Source: Psychroserpens mesophilus
Lineage (GTDB): Bacteria; Bacteroidota; Bacteroidia; Flavobacteriales; Flavobacteriaceae
Length of the DNA stretch: 64,000 nt
Assembly: GCF_000826645.1 (NCBI RefSeq)
Contig: NZ_JXJP01000001.1
Location: 62,001 to 126,000 of the forward strand
Reading direction: 5' to 3'
In this document: one piece after another, positions 27,519-35,980 of the stretch
Layout of the letters: the number at the start of each line of letters is the position of its first letter
Position numbering within the stretch: the stretch's first letter is position 1
Translations under genes and position numbers: made by a program
The notes under the pieces: generated by a model
What the model was told of the DNA's origin: nothing
Seen by the model: only the letters and a program-made list of their open reading frames with translations
Databases searched by the model: none

Positions 27519-28451
27519 ATGGATGATTTACACAAATTTGACGACATCGTTAAACAGATACAAGAGAAATACACAAAAATAGATCAAGATACAGATGATC
27601 ACTTATATGGCTTGCTTTACAGTAAGCCTATTACGTATTGGGATTATATTCAAACCGATGCGTTACTAAACCTTCAAATACAACGAACAACACTACCAGA
27701 TGAGATGGTTTTTATTGCTTACCATCAAATAAATGAACTTCTGTTTAAGATGATTCTCTGGGAAATTCAACAGGTCGCAGAAAAGACTGATTTAGAGGTC
27801 GTATTTTTTGAAAAAAAACTCATGCGTATCAGTCGTTATTTCGATATGTTAACCACGTCATTTACCATTATGCAACATGGAATGGACGTTGAACAATACA
27901 TGAAATTTAGATATACCTTAACACCAGCCAGTGGATTTCAAAGTGCGCAATACCGAATGATTGAGTTTGCTTCAACAGAGTTGATTAATCTTATAGATTT
28001 CAGATTTAGAAAAACCATAGATAGAAATACACCATTTGAGCATGCGTTCGAACATTTGTATTGGCAAGCAGCAGGAAAAGATTACAAAACCGGAAAAAAA
28101 TCAACGCTACTTGTAAATTTTGAAAAACGTTACAAGGGTGATTTTATTCGCTTTATGCAAACCTACAATACTAAAAATTTATGGTCGCGTTTTAAAGAGT
28201 TGCCTGAAGCAGATCAAAAAAATCCTGATTTAGTAAAAGCCATGCGTCATTATGACTACACCGTCAATATCACATGGGTAATAGCGCATTACAACGCTGC
28301 AAAACACTACATTGACAGTGGTATTGGTGATGGAGAAGCGACTGGAGGAAGTGATTGGAAAAAATACATGCATCCTAAATACCAAAAGCGTATTTTTTTT
28401 CCTGAACTTTGGAGTGAAGATGAACTGAAAAATTGGGGCGAAAATATTTAA
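27519..28451 (+). CDS. Tryptophan 2,3-dioxygenase-family protein
   Basis: 310 residues, all helical, of the haem-binding TDO family. The family signature is present in SGFQSAQYRMIEF (about 145) and in the N-terminal YIQTDALLNLQIQ and VFIAYHQINELLFKMIL. TDO converts tryptophan to N-formylkynurenine. Placement with hppD and hmgA suits an aromatic amino acid catabolism group, but downstream kynurenine genes are not in the window, and I cannot confirm the substrate from sequence alone. It sits between a DUF3108 gene and an M23 peptidase, closely spaced. Confidence 0.88.
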   Translation: MDDLHKFDDIVKQIQEKYTKIDQDTDDHLYGLLYSKPITYWDYIQTDALLNLQIQRTTLPDEMVFIAYHQINELLFKMILWEIQQVAEKTDLEVVFFEKKLMRISRYFDMLTTSFTIMQHGMDVEQYMKFRYTLTPASGFQSAQYRMIEFASTELINLIDFRFRKTIDRNTPFEHAFEHLYWQAAGKDYKTGKKSTLLVNFEKRYKGDFIRFMQTYNTKNLWSRFKELPEADQKNPDLVKAMRHYDYTVNITWVIAHYNAAKHYIDSGIGDGEATGGSDWKKYMHPKYQKRIFFPELWSEDELKNWGENI

Positions 28452-28466
28452 TAACTACACAAATTA

Positions 28467-29756
28467 ATGCAACCAAAACAATTATTAATAGCACTTTTTA
28501 TCTGTATTGGTTTTTGGTCTTGTAAAGAAGACGATAAGAAAACGCAAACTGAAGATTTACAAACTTTTGTAGAACCCGAACCAGTCAAAGAATTTGGGTT
28601 TGTTCTTGAAGACTATATCGTAAAAAGAGATACGATAAGAAGAGGTGATAGTTTTGGCGAGATTCTTGAGCGCAATCATATTGGTTATCCCAGGATTTTT
28701 AATATAGCTGAAAAAGCTAAAGACAGCTTTGATATTAGAAAACTACAAGTAGGTAAACCCTATACGCTTTTATGTACAAATGACTCATTACAAACTCCAG
28801 AATGTTTTATTTATCAACCTAACAGCATCGATTATGTCGTTATAAAGTTTACCGATTCCATTGAAGCTTATAAAGGGAAAAAACCTATCAGTTTAGTTCA
28901 AAAAGAAGCGTCAGGAATTGTAATGAACAATTTGTCTGAAACCATGGAATCTCAAGGGCTGCCATATCAACTTATTAATGATATGAGTGATATTTATGCG
29001 TGGACTATCGATTTCTTCCGACTTCAAAAAGGCGATCGATTTAAGATTATTTACAAACAACGTTTTATTGAAGATTCTATCTACGCAGGAATTGAAAGTA
29101 TAGATGCTGCATATTTTCAACATAAAGATGAGTCCTTTTATGCCTTTAATTTTATGGTAGATAGCACAAAAAATATTGCCGATTATTTTGATGAAAACAC
29201 CAAAAGTTTAAGACGTACATTTTTGAAAGCACCTGTTCAGTTTAGCCGAATTTCATCCCGCTATAATTTGAATCGACGTATTGCGTATTATGGTTACAAA
29301 TTACGTCCACATAAAGGGACCGATTTTGCAGCTCCTATTGGAACTCCAATTTTAGCAACGGCAAATGGAACTGTTACCGAATCCACACGTCGAGGAGGTA
29401 ATGGAAAATACGTGAAAATCAAACATAATGGAACCTACAGTACACAATACCTCCATATGCAAAAGCAAAAGGTTAAAAAAGGCGAGTTTGTTAAACAAGG
29501 TGATGTGATTGGCTGGGTCGGAATGACAGGAAATACAGGTGGACCACATGTTTGTTATCGCTTTTGGAAAAACGGAAAACAGGTTGATCCTTTTAAGGAA
29601 AAATTACCAGCAGCCGAATCTATTCCTGATTCTTTAAAAACACAATACATAGATTTTATAAAACCATTAAAATCTCATTTAGATCAAATTCAATTTGAAG
29701 ATCAAACTATTGAAATTTCAACCGAAGAAAACGTACTAACATCCAAAATTCAATAA
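28467..29756 (+). CDS. M23-family peptidoglycan endopeptidase lipoprotein
   Basis: 429 residues. The N-terminus (LFICIGFWSCKED) looks like a lipoprotein signal. A periplasmic N-terminal region (LysM/OapA-like VKRDTIRRGDSFGEIL) is followed by the M23 zinc peptidase domain with RPHKGTDFAAPIGTP, YLHMQKQKV and GGPHVCYRFW holding the His/Asp/His zinc ligands. Such enzymes cut stem-peptide cross-links during wall growth. Its stop overlaps the pgi ATG by one base. Confidence 0.92.
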   Translation: MQPKQLLIALFICIGFWSCKEDDKKTQTEDLQTFVEPEPVKEFGFVLEDYIVKRDTIRRGDSFGEILERNHIGYPRIFNIAEKAKDSFDIRKLQVGKPYTLLCTNDSLQTPECFIYQPNSIDYVVIKFTDSIEAYKGKKPISLVQKEASGIVMNNLSETMESQGLPYQLINDMSDIYAWTIDFFRLQKGDRFKIIYKQRFIEDSIYAGIESIDAAYFQHKDESFYAFNFMVDSTKNIADYFDENTKSLRRTFLKAPVQFSRISSRYNLNRRIAYYGYKLRPHKGTDFAAPIGTPILATANGTVTESTRRGGNGKYVKIKHNGTYSTQYLHMQKQKVKKGEFVKQGDVIGWVGMTGNTGGPHVCYRFWKNGKQVDPFKEKLPAAESIPDSLKTQYIDFIKPLKSHLDQIQFEDQTIEISTEENVLTSKIQ

Positions 29757-31402
29757 TGGCATTAAAAACCATCAACCCAACAAATACAAAGGCTTGGAGT
29801 AAATTACAAGCACATTTTAAAACCATTGAAGACAAGCATCTTAATGAATTATTTGAGAATCATTCCAATAGAGTAAATGAGATGACGATTCGATGGGACG
29901 ATTTTTATGTAGATTTTTCTAAGCATCGTATCTCTAATGAAACACTAGACTTACTTATTGAATTGGCTAATGAAGTCGATTTAAAAGATGCCATGGATAA
30001 ATATTTTAATGGTGATGTCATCAATAAAACTGAAGGACGAGAAGTGCTACATACAGCTTTACGATGTCCTGAAAAGTCCAGCGTTTTGGTTAATGGTGAA
30101 AATGTAATGCCAGAAATTTTTGAGGTAAAACATAAAATTAAAAATTTCTCAAATAAAGTTATTCACGGAGAGTTACAAAGTTACACAGGACAAGCGTTTA
30201 CTGATGTTGTCAATATAGGAATTGGAGGTTCAGATTTAGGACCAGCTATGGTAGTAGATGCTTTAGCCTTTTATAAAAATCAGCTAACAACGCATTTTGT
30301 AAGTAATGTTGACGGAGATCATGTTAATGAAGTCATCAAAAATTTAAATCCTGAAACAACACTTTTTGTAATCGTTTCAAAAACATTTACAACACAAGAA
30401 ACATTATCTAATGCGAATACGATAAGATCATGGTTTTTAAAACATGCTCCTAAAGAAGCTGTTTCAAAACATTTTGTTGCAGTTTCAACAAATATTGAAA
30501 AAGTAAAAGACTTTGGTATTGATGAAGCTAATATTTTTCCTATGTGGAATTGGGTGGGTGGACGATTCTCGCTTTGGAGTGCTGTTGGTTTATCAATAAG
30601 TTTAGCAGTTGGCTATGAGAATTTTGACAAGTTGCTCTTAGGTGCTAACAAAATGGATTCACATTTCAAAACAGCAGAATTCGATAAAAATATTCCTGTT
30701 ATTACTGGGCTTTTGAGTGTTTGGTATAACAACTTTTTTCATGCAGAATCTGAAGCTGTCATTCCTTATTCGCAATACTTAAATCAATTTGCTACGTATC
30801 TTCAACAAGGTATTATGGAAAGTAATGGTAAAAGTGTTGATCGTAACGGAGACAAAATAAACTATCAAACTGGAACAATTATTTGGGGCGAACCAGGAAC
30901 TAATTCACAACATGCATTCTTTCAGTTAATTCATCAAGGTACTAAACTAATTCCGGCAGAATTCATCGGATTTGCTAAATCTTTACATGGTAATCAAGAT
31001 CATCAGGATAAATTAATGTCTAACTTTTTTGCGCAAACGGAAGCCCTAATGAATGGAAAAACTGAAACTGAAGTGATACAGGAATTAAAAGCGCAAGGAC
31101 TTTCAGAAGATCAAATAAAATCGTTAACACCATTCAAAGTATTTGAAGGCAATAAACCTACCACGACGTTTTTAATCAATCAATTAACACCAGAGAGTTT
31201 AGGGAAGCTAATAGCGATGTACGAACATAAAATTTTTGTTCAAGGTATTATCTGGAATATTTTTAGCTACGACCAATTTGGAGTTGAACTTGGAAAACAA
31301 TTAGCGACTACCATATTAAAAGAAATTGAAAGTAATAACATTACTGGCGCACATGATGCATCAACACAACAATTATTAGATTATTATAAAAGCGTCAAAT
31401 AA
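29756..31402 (+). CDS. pgi: Glucose-6-phosphate isomerase
   Basis: Interconverts glucose-6-phosphate and fructose-6-phosphate in glycolysis. 548 residues, normal. The family blocks are clear: VVNIGIGGSDLGPAMV (sugar-phosphate loop), FVIVSKTFTTQET, WVGGRFSLWSAVGLS, GEPGTNSQHAFFQLIHQG with the catalytic His, and FGVELGKQLA near the C-terminus. It is the last gene of the run that starts at the DUF3108 gene. Confidence 0.98.
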   Translation: MALKTINPTNTKAWSKLQAHFKTIEDKHLNELFENHSNRVNEMTIRWDDFYVDFSKHRISNETLDLLIELANEVDLKDAMDKYFNGDVINKTEGREVLHTALRCPEKSSVLVNGENVMPEIFEVKHKIKNFSNKVIHGELQSYTGQAFTDVVNIGIGGSDLGPAMVVDALAFYKNQLTTHFVSNVDGDHVNEVIKNLNPETTLFVIVSKTFTTQETLSNANTIRSWFLKHAPKEAVSKHFVAVSTNIEKVKDFGIDEANIFPMWNWVGGRFSLWSAVGLSISLAVGYENFDKLLLGANKMDSHFKTAEFDKNIPVITGLLSVWYNNFFHAESEAVIPYSQYLNQFATYLQQGIMESNGKSVDRNGDKINYQTGTIIWGEPGTNSQHAFFQLIHQGTKLIPAEFIGFAKSLHGNQDHQDKLMSNFFAQTEALMNGKTETEVIQELKAQGLSEDQIKSLTPFKVFEGNKPTTTFLINQLTPESLGKLIAMYEHKIFVQGIIWNIFSYDQFGVELGKQLATTILKEIESNNITGAHDASTQQLLDYYKSVK

Positions 31403-31470
31403 TCTGAATTTGACCTGTTATTTAGAATTTCAGCTACCAGTTTAGGTTCGTAATCAACACGTTATTATGT

Positions 31471-31536
31471 TGACAGAACGCGTGACGAGAAATCTCGATC
31501 CTAAAAAGATTGTACCTGATTTTTCCTCTGAATGAC
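31471..31536. repeat. Palindromic intergenic element, decayed (between pgi and gldD)
   Basis: A 66-bp stretch holding CGAGAAATCTCG (31486-31497) and ending ATGAC (31532-31536), the reverse of GTCAT. Read on the minus strand it begins GTCATTCAGAGG and later has GAGATTTCTCG, resembling interspersed GTCAT-ended elements. It lies in the convergent gap between two operons. Confidence 0.45.
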
Positions 31537-31568
31537 AAGCTAAAAGTAGATGTGATTAATAATTTAGG

Positions 31569-32144
31569 CTACTCTTTCCATGCTATCGTTTCCATGATAT
31601 GCTTGATGTCATTTTTTAGATAAACAGCAGCTGGATATATAGAATCGTAATTGGGTTTTGCATAAAAATAAAGAGATCCAACAAGGAAATGATTGATGCT
31701 ATCGGTTACGTAAAACTGAGATTGTGAAGCTGCATTGCCACCAACTTCATAAAACATTCCGAAAACTTTGTTTTTAGGATTTTCATAAATATCGCCTTCA
31801 ATTTCATCAGCTTTTACAGTGTGCTTTTGTGTTAAATTTTGAGCATCTCTCAATAGATCGGTAAGGTTATTGTTTTCAACTTTTTTATAAGTTAAATAAA
31901 CTGTTCCTTTAAGTTTAGGGTAGTTGATATCAACGCCATAAAGGTTATTCACACCATCTAATCTGATGTTAGAAATTGGGTTTGCTAATTCGTTTTTTTC
32001 AAAGGTGAAAGGTAAAGGAATATCTACTTTTTTATAAGATGGTTGTGGATACTCAAGTCGTAACATCGCTTTGGGTTTTGGAACAGGATCACTGCCACAA
32101 GCAATACAGGATATCACAATGCTTAATAAAAGTAATTTTCTCAT
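31569..32144 (-). CDS. gldD: Gliding motility lipoprotein GldD
   Basis: 191 residues from the ATG ending at 32144. The earlier ATG at 32159 adds five residues ahead of the signal peptide and was rejected. The N-terminus MRKLLLLSIVISCIACGSD is a lipoprotein signal, and RLEYPQPSYKKVDIPLPFTFE with LDGVNNLYGVDINYPKLKG are GldD-typical. Gld proteins are required for gliding, and GldD is a member of the T9SS/gliding set in F. johnsoniae. It is the last gene of mutY-ssb-gldE-gldD, the conserved flavobacterial order. Confidence 0.93.
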   Translation of the reverse strand: MRKLLLLSIVISCIACGSDPVPKPKAMLRLEYPQPSYKKVDIPLPFTFEKNELANPISNIRLDGVNNLYGVDINYPKLKGTVYLTYKKVENNNLTDLLRDAQNLTQKHTVKADEIEGDIYENPKNKVFGMFYEVGGNAASQSQFYVTDSINHFLVGSLYFYAKPNYDSIYPAAVYLKNDIKHIMETIAWKE

Positions 32145-32186
32145 AGTTAATTCATACAAATCAAACCAAATTAATGGTACAATATA

Positions 32187-33497
32187 CTATTGCTTTAAAA
32201 TGGTAAATTTAATGTCTTTAATGCGTTTTTTATCAATAGCTTCAATAGTAAAAACGTAATTCTTAAAATTTATTTTACTTTTTAATCTGGGAAAAATTCC
32301 AGAGATTTCTAATACAAAACCAGCCAAGGTCTCAGCCTCGCCCTTGTGATCTTCAAAAACAGATTCGTTCTCAATGTCAATAATTTTATAAAAATCTTTA
32401 AGTGTAGTTTTACCTTCAAATGTAAAATTATTATCGTCTATTTTAGTATAAATCACATCGTCATCATCAAACTCATCACTGATATCACCAACTATTTCTT
32501 CAATAACATCTTCAAGTGATACCAGACCAGAAGTTCCACCATATTCATCGACCACAACGGCTAAGTGTACTTTTTTGTCTTGAAATTCAACCATTAAATC
32601 ATCTAGCTTTTTATTTTCAGGAACAAAAAACGGTTCGCGAAGTAAGCTAGTCCACTCAAACTCTTTCCGATCAATATGAGGCAATAAATCTTTTACATAT
32701 AAAATACCAGTAACCGTATCAATATTATCTTTATAAACAGGAATTCTGGAATAGCCATTCTTAGTTATTTCGTGCGTAATTTCACTAAATTTTTGGGCTT
32801 CATTTAAGGCGAAAATGTCCATTCTTGGTCGCATGACTTGTTTTGTATCAGTATTGCCAAATGAAACAATTCCTTGTAAAATTTTATGTTCTTCAATGGT
32901 TGTGTCACTATTAGAGGTCAATTCTAAAGCTTGTGATAATTGATCGACACTTAGATTAGATTTTTGTTTTCCCAAATTGTTGTGAATGGTCAGAGTTACA
33001 AATCGCATTGGGAGACTTACTGGAGAAAAAACAACATCTAGCACACGCAACGGGATAGCCATAAATACAGCAAATTTCACTCGATTTCTACTCGCATAAA
33101 TTTTAGGAATAATTTCACCAAATAATAAAATTAAAAAGGTGATAACCACTACTTCTAGAAGAAATCTCATCCAGGCGATCTCAACAGTTTGAAACAGTGT
33201 TTCTCCTAAATAGGCAAACAATATCACAATGCCAATGTTAATGAAATTGTTCGCAACCAATATAGTAGCCAGTAATTTCTTTGGTCGTTCTAAAAGCTTA
33301 GAGATAATTGAAAATGCTTTGGGTTGTTCTTCTAAGCCTTGGTCAATATCAGACTTTGTTAATGAAAACATGGCCACTTCAACACCAGAAATCAATGCAG
33401 AACAAAACAGTAATATAATAAGCAATAACAACCCAGAAATAAACGCTGAGTTTACAGAAATTAAAAAAAATATGAAACACGAGGGTTCAGGATCCAA
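32187..33497 (-). CDS. gldE: Gliding motility-associated membrane protein GldE (CNNM/CorC type)
   Basis: 436 residues. An N-terminal CNNM/DUF21 membrane domain (about 15-195, SALISGVEVAMFSL) is followed by two CBS domains (GYSRIPVYKDN, VDEYGGTSGLVSLEDVIEEIVGDI in parts) and a CorC/HlyC C-terminal domain (ETLAGFVLEISGIFP). The architecture is that of magnesium/cobalt efflux-type proteins; its genetic link to GldD is known in F. johnsoniae. It lies between ssb and gldD. The metal-transport role is inferred from the fold. Confidence 0.92.
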   Translation of the reverse strand: MDPEPSCFIFFLISVNSAFISGLLLLIILLFCSALISGVEVAMFSLTKSDIDQGLEEQPKAFSIISKLLERPKKLLATILVANNFINIGIVILFAYLGETLFQTVEIAWMRFLLEVVVITFLILLFGEIIPKIYASRNRVKFAVFMAIPLRVLDVVFSPVSLPMRFVTLTIHNNLGKQKSNLSVDQLSQALELTSNSDTTIEEHKILQGIVSFGNTDTKQVMRPRMDIFALNEAQKFSEITHEITKNGYSRIPVYKDNIDTVTGILYVKDLLPHIDRKEFEWTSLLREPFFVPENKKLDDLMVEFQDKKVHLAVVVDEYGGTSGLVSLEDVIEEIVGDISDEFDDDDVIYTKIDDNNFTFEGKTTLKDFYKIIDIENESVFEDHKGEAETLAGFVLEISGIFPRLKSKINFKNYVFTIEAIDKKRIKDIKFTILKQ

Positions 33498-33515
33498 AAT
33501 AGTGCGTTTTAATGT

Positions 33516-33959
33516 TTAAAATGGTAAATCATCATTATCCTCAGCAGTTGGCTGCGATGTGGTTTCTCTTGTAGCTTGGTTAGCCTCAGGTTGCTGACTT
33601 GAGGCATTTCCAGAATCTTCATTTTTATTTGATAAAAACATGAAATCAGTACACTGTATTTCAGTAGAATAGCGATCATTTCCTTTATCGTCCTGCCATT
33701 TTCTGGTCTTCAAACGCCCTTCAATATATACTTTATCACCTTTAGTAAGGTATTTTTCGCAAATTTCAGCGGCTTTATTTCTTACCACAATATTGTGCCA
33801 CTCTGTATTGGTAATACGTTCATTAGTTTGTTTATTCGTGTAGGTTTCATTAGTTGCTAAAGGAAAACGGCCAACACAGTTTCCACCATCAAAATAATGC
33901 ATTTTCACTTCATCACCTAAATGCCCAATTAGCATCACTTTATTTAATGTTCCTGACAT
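33516..33959 (-). CDS. ssb: Single-stranded DNA-binding protein
   Basis: 147 residues: OB fold with LNKVMLIGHLGDEV, YIEGRLKTRKWQD and FMFLSNKN, then a flexible linker rich in Gln/Thr and the acidic tail DNDDLPF that binds partner repair proteins. Normal length. It lies in the mutY-ssb-gldE-gldD operon, 18 bases upstream of gldE. Confidence 0.97.
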   Translation of the reverse strand: MSGTLNKVMLIGHLGDEVKMHYFDGGNCVGRFPLATNETYTNKQTNERITNTEWHNIVVRNKAAEICEKYLTKGDKVYIEGRLKTRKWQDDKGNDRYSTEIQCTDFMFLSNKNEDSGNASSQQPEANQATRETTSQPTAEDNDDLPF

Positions 33960-34037
33960 AGTTATTTGTACTTTAAGATTACAAAATTAAACAATTTGTA
34001 ATGGTAGTATTAAAAGTATGAAAAAATTGTGAGTTCT

Positions 34038-35084
34038 TTAATAGGTAAAATTAAATTCTTCAATGAAATTGCTAATCAAAATTGACGTTGGGTAGGTTTT
34101 TAATTCTGAAATTGGAATGCCTTTTTTGGGGAGTTTATCAATTTCAACAATCCAGAATTTTGTGTGTAAATGTTGATGCGAGAGTTTGTGTATTAACGCT
34201 TTTGTATTATAAAGACTGTATTCAAATTGTAAATCTTTGAAATAGGATTTGATTTTCGGATGTGCCTTAAAGTGTTCTGAAGAAAGTTCTGATGCTGTTT
34301 CAATTAATGGAAACTGATACAAGTTGCGCCAAATACCATTGGTAGTTCTTTGTTCAAAAAGTGTAGTTTGATCAGAAGACAGAAGTACCAAAAAATTAAA
34401 ATGCTTTTTGGAGACTTTAGTTGTTTTCAATTTTACTGGAAGCTTATCAACTTGTCCTTTTTGAAGCGCAACACAACTATCTTTTAACGGACAAACAATA
34501 CAATAGGGATTTTTGGGCTTGCATTGGGTGGCTCCAAATTCCATTAATGCCTGATTATAGTCACCAGGATGTTCAGTATCTATTAAAGTGGTGGCAAGAA
34601 TTTTAAATTCTTTAATGCCTTGGGTGGAATTAATAGGAGTATCTATTCCGAAATAACGTGATAATACGCGATACACATTTCCATCAACAACTGCAGCAGG
34701 TTCATCAAAACAAATAGAAGCAATAGCACTTGCTGTATAATCACCAACTCCTTTTAGTTTGATAATCTCTGTAAATGTAGAAGGAAATACACCGTTTAAC
34801 ACTTCTGCAACATATTTAGCTGATGCATGTAAATTTCGAGCTCTGGAGTAATAACCTAGTCCTTGCCAAAGTTTTAAAACGTCTTGTTCTTGAGCGTTTG
34901 CAAGTTCAAAAACTGTTGGATAATTGGTAACAAATGCTTCATAATAAGGTAACCCTTGCTTAATTTGAGTTTGTTGCATGATGATTTCAGACAACCAAAT
35001 ATAATAGGGATTTTTAGTGTTTCGCCAAGGGAGTTCTCGCTTATTTACTGAATACCAATTAGTTAAAACTTTCTTAAAATCCAT
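34038..35084 (-). CDS. mutY: A/G-specific adenine glycosylase MutY
   Basis: Removes adenine opposite 8-oxoguanine. 348 residues: helix-hairpin-helix LKGVGDYTASAIASIC, catalytic Asp in VVDGNVYRVLSR, the iron-sulfur loop CKPKNPYCIVCPLKDSC, and a C-terminal NUDIX-like MutT domain (FLVLLSSDQTTLFEQR). First gene of the operon with ssb, gldE and gldD, divergent from the HU gene. A -7 box TATTTTTG lies at 35104-35111 on its strand. Confidence 0.96.
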   Translation of the reverse strand: MDFKKVLTNWYSVNKRELPWRNTKNPYYIWLSEIIMQQTQIKQGLPYYEAFVTNYPTVFELANAQEQDVLKLWQGLGYYSRARNLHASAKYVAEVLNGVFPSTFTEIIKLKGVGDYTASAIASICFDEPAAVVDGNVYRVLSRYFGIDTPINSTQGIKEFKILATTLIDTEHPGDYNQALMEFGATQCKPKNPYCIVCPLKDSCVALQKGQVDKLPVKLKTTKVSKKHFNFLVLLSSDQTTLFEQRTTNGIWRNLYQFPLIETASELSSEHFKAHPKIKSYFKDLQFEYSLYNTKALIHKLSHQHLHTKFWIVEIDKLPKKGIPISELKTYPTSILISNFIEEFNFTY

Positions 35085-35103
35085 AGAATTTTTATAATTA
35101 CCA

Positions 35104-35111
35104 CAAAAATA
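35104..35111 (-). promoter_or_regulatory. -7 promoter element for mutY-ssb-gldE-gldD
   Basis: Minus-strand TATTTTTG matches TAnnTTTG, about 19 bp upstream of the mutY ATG. No -33 TTG at the usual spacing is seen. Confidence 0.45.
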
Positions 35112-35145
35112 AATCTTTATAAGGTTAAATTTTAATTAATTACGC

Positions 35146-35177
35146 TTGAAATATTGAAATTAAATTACCTATATTTG
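35146..35177 (+). promoter_or_regulatory. Promoter of the HU-family gene
   Basis: TTG (35146-35148) and TATATTTG (35170-35177), spaced 21 bp, fit the Bacteroidota -33/-7 consensus. The expected leader before the ATG at 35219 is about 38 nt. Confidence 0.6.
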
Positions 35178-35218
35178 CATCCCTTATAATTAATAGATAA
35201 CCCTAAAAATTAATAACA

Positions 35219-35509
35219 ATGACAAAAGCTGATATAGTAGCTAAAATTTCTGATAAATTAGGAATTGAAAAAGGAGATGTTCAAGCAACAGTTGAAACGT
35301 TTATGGAAGAAGTTAAATCATCTTTAGAAGGAGGAGATAACGTATATTTAAGAGGTTTTGGAAGTTTTATCGTTAAAACTAGAGCAGAAAAAACTGGACG
35401 TAACATTTCAAAAAATACAACAATAAAGATACCTGCACATAATATTCCTGCATTTAAACCTGCAAAAGTATTTGTTGAAGGTGTTAAGACCAATGTTGAG
35501 GTCAACTAA
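35219..35509 (+). CDS. HU/IHF-family DNA-binding protein
   Basis: 96 residues: the helical dimer domain (MTKADIVAKISDKLGI), then the beta-arm DNA-binding segment with GFGSFIVKTRAEKTGRNI and the PAHNIPAFKPAK motif whose Pro lies at the arm tip. Nucleoid protein that bends DNA. The small basic 29-residue gene follows 38 bases later, likely on the same transcript, which ends at 35639-35672. Confidence 0.95.
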   Translation: MTKADIVAKISDKLGIEKGDVQATVETFMEEVKSSLEGGDNVYLRGFGSFIVKTRAEKTGRNISKNTTIKIPAHNIPAFKPAKVFVEGVKTNVEVN

Positions 35510-35547
35510 GACATTTAAAAGAAACATTAATTTAAAAAGACTTATTT

Positions 35548-35637
35548 ATGCCAAGTGGTAAAAAAAGAAAAAGACACAAGGTAGCGACGCATAAGCGTAA
35601 AAAACGTAGACGCGCTAATCGTCACAAAAAGAAATAA
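35548..35637 (+). CDS. 29-residue highly basic protein (AURKAIP1/COX24-like, probably ribosome-associated)
   Basis: Begins MPSGKKRKRHKVATHKRKK and ends ANRHKKK: 18 of 29 residues are Lys, Arg or His. Members of this very short, near-invariant Bacteroidota family carry an AURKAIP1/COX24-like label and match tiny ribosomal proteins (compare mitochondrial mS38 and mycobacterial bS22). It is too short for ordinary gene calling. The place after the HU gene and before a terminator is a common one in this group. The ribosomal role is inference. Confidence 0.82.
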   Translation: MPSGKKRKRHKVATHKRKKRRRANRHKKK

Positions 35638-35638
35638 A

Positions 35639-35672
35639 TTGAGAAAGTAGTTTTTTAACTACTTTTTCAATT
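35639..35672 (+). terminator. Intrinsic terminator after the HU-small basic protein pair
   Basis: AAAGTAGTT (35644-35652) pairs with AACTACTTT (35657-35665) around a TTTT loop, and a T-rich tail follows two bases past the stop codon. Confidence 0.75.
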
Positions 35673-35980
35673 TAAACTCATCTTTATTTTTTGTTTTTGA
35701 CCGAAAATGAGATAAAATTAGTTTAGATTAGGCTCTTTTTGAAAGTCATAGCTTAGCTACGAGTAAAAAAAGAAACAACATATAAATTATTTTGAACCAT
35801 TTTTTAGGACATAGAAAACGTTAAGACGAGTTTAACTAAAAACAACGTTCTTTGATATAAAATTCATGAGTTTTCATTGCGTTTACCTTCGTAATGCATG
35901 AGTTTGCTGGATTAAATATCCTGTGTCAAAATAAAATCCATCTGTTTTGAAATGAATCAAAATAGATTAAAATTAACAAC
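35673..35980 (+). other. Intergenic region upstream of rng
   Basis: 308 bp with no ORF I support. It holds paired repeats around 35817-35849 (AACGTT twice, with GTTAA and TTAAC between), which could fold as a hairpin in a long rng leader, and a weak -7-like box TACCTTCG (35884-35891). No named RNA is recognised. Confidence 0.35.

Noticed and set aside
35549-35637. Low-complexity, non-coding basic stretch
   Set aside because: The clean ATG, the family-like sequence and the downstream terminator favour a real 29-residue gene, so the non-coding view was dropped.
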